Shown here piece by piece: positions 42,791 through 44,574 of a stretch of 44,574 nucleotides of DNA. Below the pieces are notes generated by a model. It was not told where the DNA came from. It ran no database searches and saw only the letters and a program-made list of their open reading frames with translations. The first letter of the stretch is position 1. Each line of letters starts with the position of its first letter. Origin of the DNA: Kiloniellaceae bacterium (lineage in GTDB: Bacteria; Pseudomonadota; Alphaproteobacteria; Kiloniellales; J153); assembly GCA_021776115.1 (NCBI GenBank), contig JAJFGN010000019.1:1-44574 (forward strand), in the 5' to 3' direction. A program made the position numbers and the translations under genes.

Positions 42791-44574
42791 CGATCCGCCG
42801 GCTGCCCGAAAACCTAGTCAACCAGATTGCCGCCGGCGAAGTTGTCGAGCGCCCTGCCGCGGCGGTCAAGGAACTGGTTGAGAACGCCTTGGACGCCGGT
42901 GCGCATCAGATCGATGTTGTCCTGCGTGACGGCGGCCGCACATTCGTCTCCGTCACCGACGACGGCCGCGGCATGACGGCGTCTGAAATCGAGCTCGCGC
43001 TTGAGCGGCACGCGACGTCCAAGCTGCCTGGCGATGACCTGGTCCATATCGCGACGCTGGGATTCCGCGGTGAGGCGCTGCCCTCCATTGGGGCCGTCTC
43101 CCGCTTGAACGTCACCAGCCGGACGCGGGAAGATACCGAGGACTCTCAGGCTTGGACCTTGAGCGTCGAAGGGGGGCGGCGCGGGGCTTTAGCGCCAGCT
43201 GCGCAGCCGCCGGGGACGCGGGTTGAGGTGCGTGACCTTTTTTTCGCGACCCCGGCGCGCCTGAAATTCCTGAAGACCACGCGCACGGAGCAACAGTATG
43301 TGCTCGATGCGATTCAGCGCCTGGCTATGGCGCATCCGGGCGTCGGCTTCAGCATAAGTGATGGCACGCGTAGCCTGCTGCGCTTACCTGCCGTAGAGGG
43401 TGCACTTTTCGATGCCCGCCTGGCACGGCTGGGCGCGGTTATGGCGCGCGATTTCGCCGACAACGCGCTGCGGATCGAGGCGGAGCGGGAGGGCGCCAGG
43501 CTGAGCGGATATATCGGCCTGCCGACCCTGAACCGGGGTAACGCCCAGCATCAGTACCTTTTCGTGAACGGCCGGCCGGTACGCGACAAGCTGCTGCACG
43601 GCGCGGTGCGCGGCGCCTATCACGACTTCCTGGCGCACGACCGCCACGCCCTGCTGGCCCTGTTCCTGGATCTGCCCGCCGACGCGGTCGATGTGAACGT
43701 CCACCCGGCCAAGGCCGAGGTCCGCTTTCGCGATCCCGGCCTGATTCGTGGGCTGATCGTCGGCGCCTGCCGTCACGCGCTGGCCGAGGCGGGGCACAGG
43801 GCTTCGACCAGCGTGGGACAGGCGGCTCTAGGCGCCTTTCGCCCGGGGCAAGCGCCCAGCGTGTCCCAGGCGTGGCGCACCCGGGCTGGTGGCCTGCCTT
43901 CGGTGGGCTATGGCAGGCCGGGGCCGGGGGCCGGGGGTGGTTTGGCCGAGACCTCGCTAGCGGGTCAGGCCCCGCTGTCGGGTCTTGCGGCCGCGCCCGG
44001 CGCGGCGTTGGACGATGCGCGGGACAGCACGGCCGAAGAATACCCCTTGGGTGCGGCCCGGGCTCAGGTCCACGAAACTTATGTTGTCGCGCAGACCCGC
44101 GACGGCATTGTCATCGTGGATCAGCATGCGGCCCACGAGCGTCTGGTTTACGAGCGCATGAAAGAACAAATGGATACGCAAGGGGTGGCGCGTCAGGTGC
44201 TTCTGATTCCCGAAGTTGTGGAGCTCGAGGCCACGGCTGTAGAGCGCTTGGTCGAGCGGACCGGCGAACTGACCGAACTCGGTCTCGTTGTCGAGGCCTT
44301 CGGCCCCGGCGCCGTCGCGGTCCGCGAGGTGCCGGCCCTGTTGGGCGAAATCGACGTCCAAGGCTTGGTCCGCGATTTGGCCGACGAGTTGGCGGAGCTA
44401 GGTCAATCGCTGGCGCTCAAGGAGCGGCTGCAGGACGTCTGCGGCACGCTGGCTTGTCACGGTTCTGTGCGGGCCGGGCGCCGGCTCAATGTGGATGAGA
44501 TGAACGCGCTGCTCCGCCATATGGAGGCAACTCCCCATTCCGGTCAGTGCAATCATGGCCGACCGACCTATGTC
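42787..44574 (+). CDS. mutL: DNA mismatch repair protein MutL (3' end outside window)
   Basis: Mismatch-repair mediator, with 596 residues visible and no stop before the window ends. The N-terminal GHKL ATPase has [14 protein letters not shown] and [12 protein letters not shown]. The [13 protein letters not shown] segment belongs to the transducer domain. A glycine- and proline-rich linker (about residues 350-410) leads to the C-terminal domain, which has the endonuclease motif [12 protein letters not shown] starting at residue 445, then ACHGSVRAG and CNHGRPTYV. The enzyme is therefore of the nicking type, as expected for bacteria without MutH. It overlaps pgi by four bases. Confidence 0.95.
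   Translation, partial: MTIRRLPENLVNQIAAGEVVERPAAAVKELVENALDAGAHQIDVVLRDGGRTFVSVTDDGRGMTASEIELALERHATSKLPGDDLVHIATLGFRGEALPSIGAVSRLNVTSRTREDTEDSQAWTLSVEGGRRGALAPAAQPPGTRVEVRDLFFATPARLKFLKTTRTEQQYVLDAIQRLAMAHPGVGFSISDGTRSLLRLPAVEGALFDARLARLGAVMARDFADNALRIEAEREGARLSGYIGLPTLNRGNAQHQYLFVNGRPVRDKLLHGAVRGAYHDFLAHDRHALLALFLDLPADAVDVNVHPAKAEVRFRDPGLIRGLIVGACRHALAEAGHRASTSVGQAALGAFRPGQAPSVSQAWRTRAGGLPSVGYGRPGPGAGGGLAETSLAGQAPLSGLAAAPGAALDDARDSTAEEYPLGAARAQVHETYVVAQTRDGIVIVDQHAAHERLVYERMKEQMDTQGVARQVLLIPEVVELEATAVERLVERTGELTELGLVVEAFGPGAVAVREVPALLGEIDVQGLVRDLADELAELGQSLALKERLQDVCGTLACHGSVRAGRRLNVDEMNALLRHMEATPHSGQCNHGRPTYV

Noticed and set aside
43872-44498. A 208-codon plus-strand frame inside mutL
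   Set aside because: It is another frame of mutL; the mutL frame carries the endonuclease motifs through this region.

Overview
The window looks like a chromosomal segment of a GC-rich alphaproteobacterium, probably from the Rhodospirillales/Kiloniellales neighbourhood. This placement is inferred from gene content: a class I lysyl-tRNA synthetase, a Coq7-type ubiquinone hydroxylase, a DUF3035 (BamF-type) lipoprotein, a Rhizobium-type ABC glycerol uptake operon and the ribF-ileS-lspA order. It is mostly housekeeping sequence, with no prophage, no intact insertion sequence and no CRISPR array. The left edge cuts groEL and the right edge cuts mutL.

Layout. 1-8.6 kb: the 3' end of groEL with a strong terminator, two small-molecule transporters, a TerB-like protein, a phage-type lysozyme, a large DinG/XPD-type helicase, and a three-gene cassette of ECF sigma factor, membrane anti-sigma candidate and CnrX/Spy-like periplasmic sensor. 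8.6-9.0 kb: a gene-free strip holding a REP-like palindrome and a 174-bp element whose two halves pair along nearly their whole length (MITE-like). 9.0-20.7 kb: metabolic and repair genes (lysK, an aminotransferase, an S24 repressor, a DUF952 remnant, pyrD, gluQ, an FAD oxidase, an AlkA-type glycosylase, an esterase, an HNH nuclease and the yqaA-like-dsbB-coq7 operon). 20.7-23.7 kb: a double cold-shock protein, tRNA-Leu(CAA) with a good promoter, and a two-gene cassette of a cysteine-rich unknown protein and a putative Fe/2-oxoglutarate oxygenase.

23.6-32.5 kb is one functional block on the minus strand: glpR, glpD, a substrate-binding protein, two ATPases, two permeases and a DUF2160 membrane protein. 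Together these import glycerol and oxidise glycerol 3-phosphate. Two TGTTC-N6-GAACA palindromes, one over a good promoter upstream of glpD and one upstream of glpR, have the spacing of the E. coli GlpR operator. The two ATPases carry complementary degenerate motifs, which predicts one consensus and one degenerate ATP site. No glycerol kinase or facilitator gene lies in the window.

32.7-44.6 kb on the plus strand: a MaoC hydratase, then ribF, ileS, lspA, a BamF-like lipoprotein, a pair of periplasmic M16 peptidases (one with and one without the zinc motif), pgi and mutL. Many of these genes are tightly spaced or overlap by ATGA.

The least explained items are the full-length hairpin element at 8822-8995, the asymmetric glycerol ABC ATPase pair, and the cysteine-rich protein/oxygenase pair beside tRNA-Leu.
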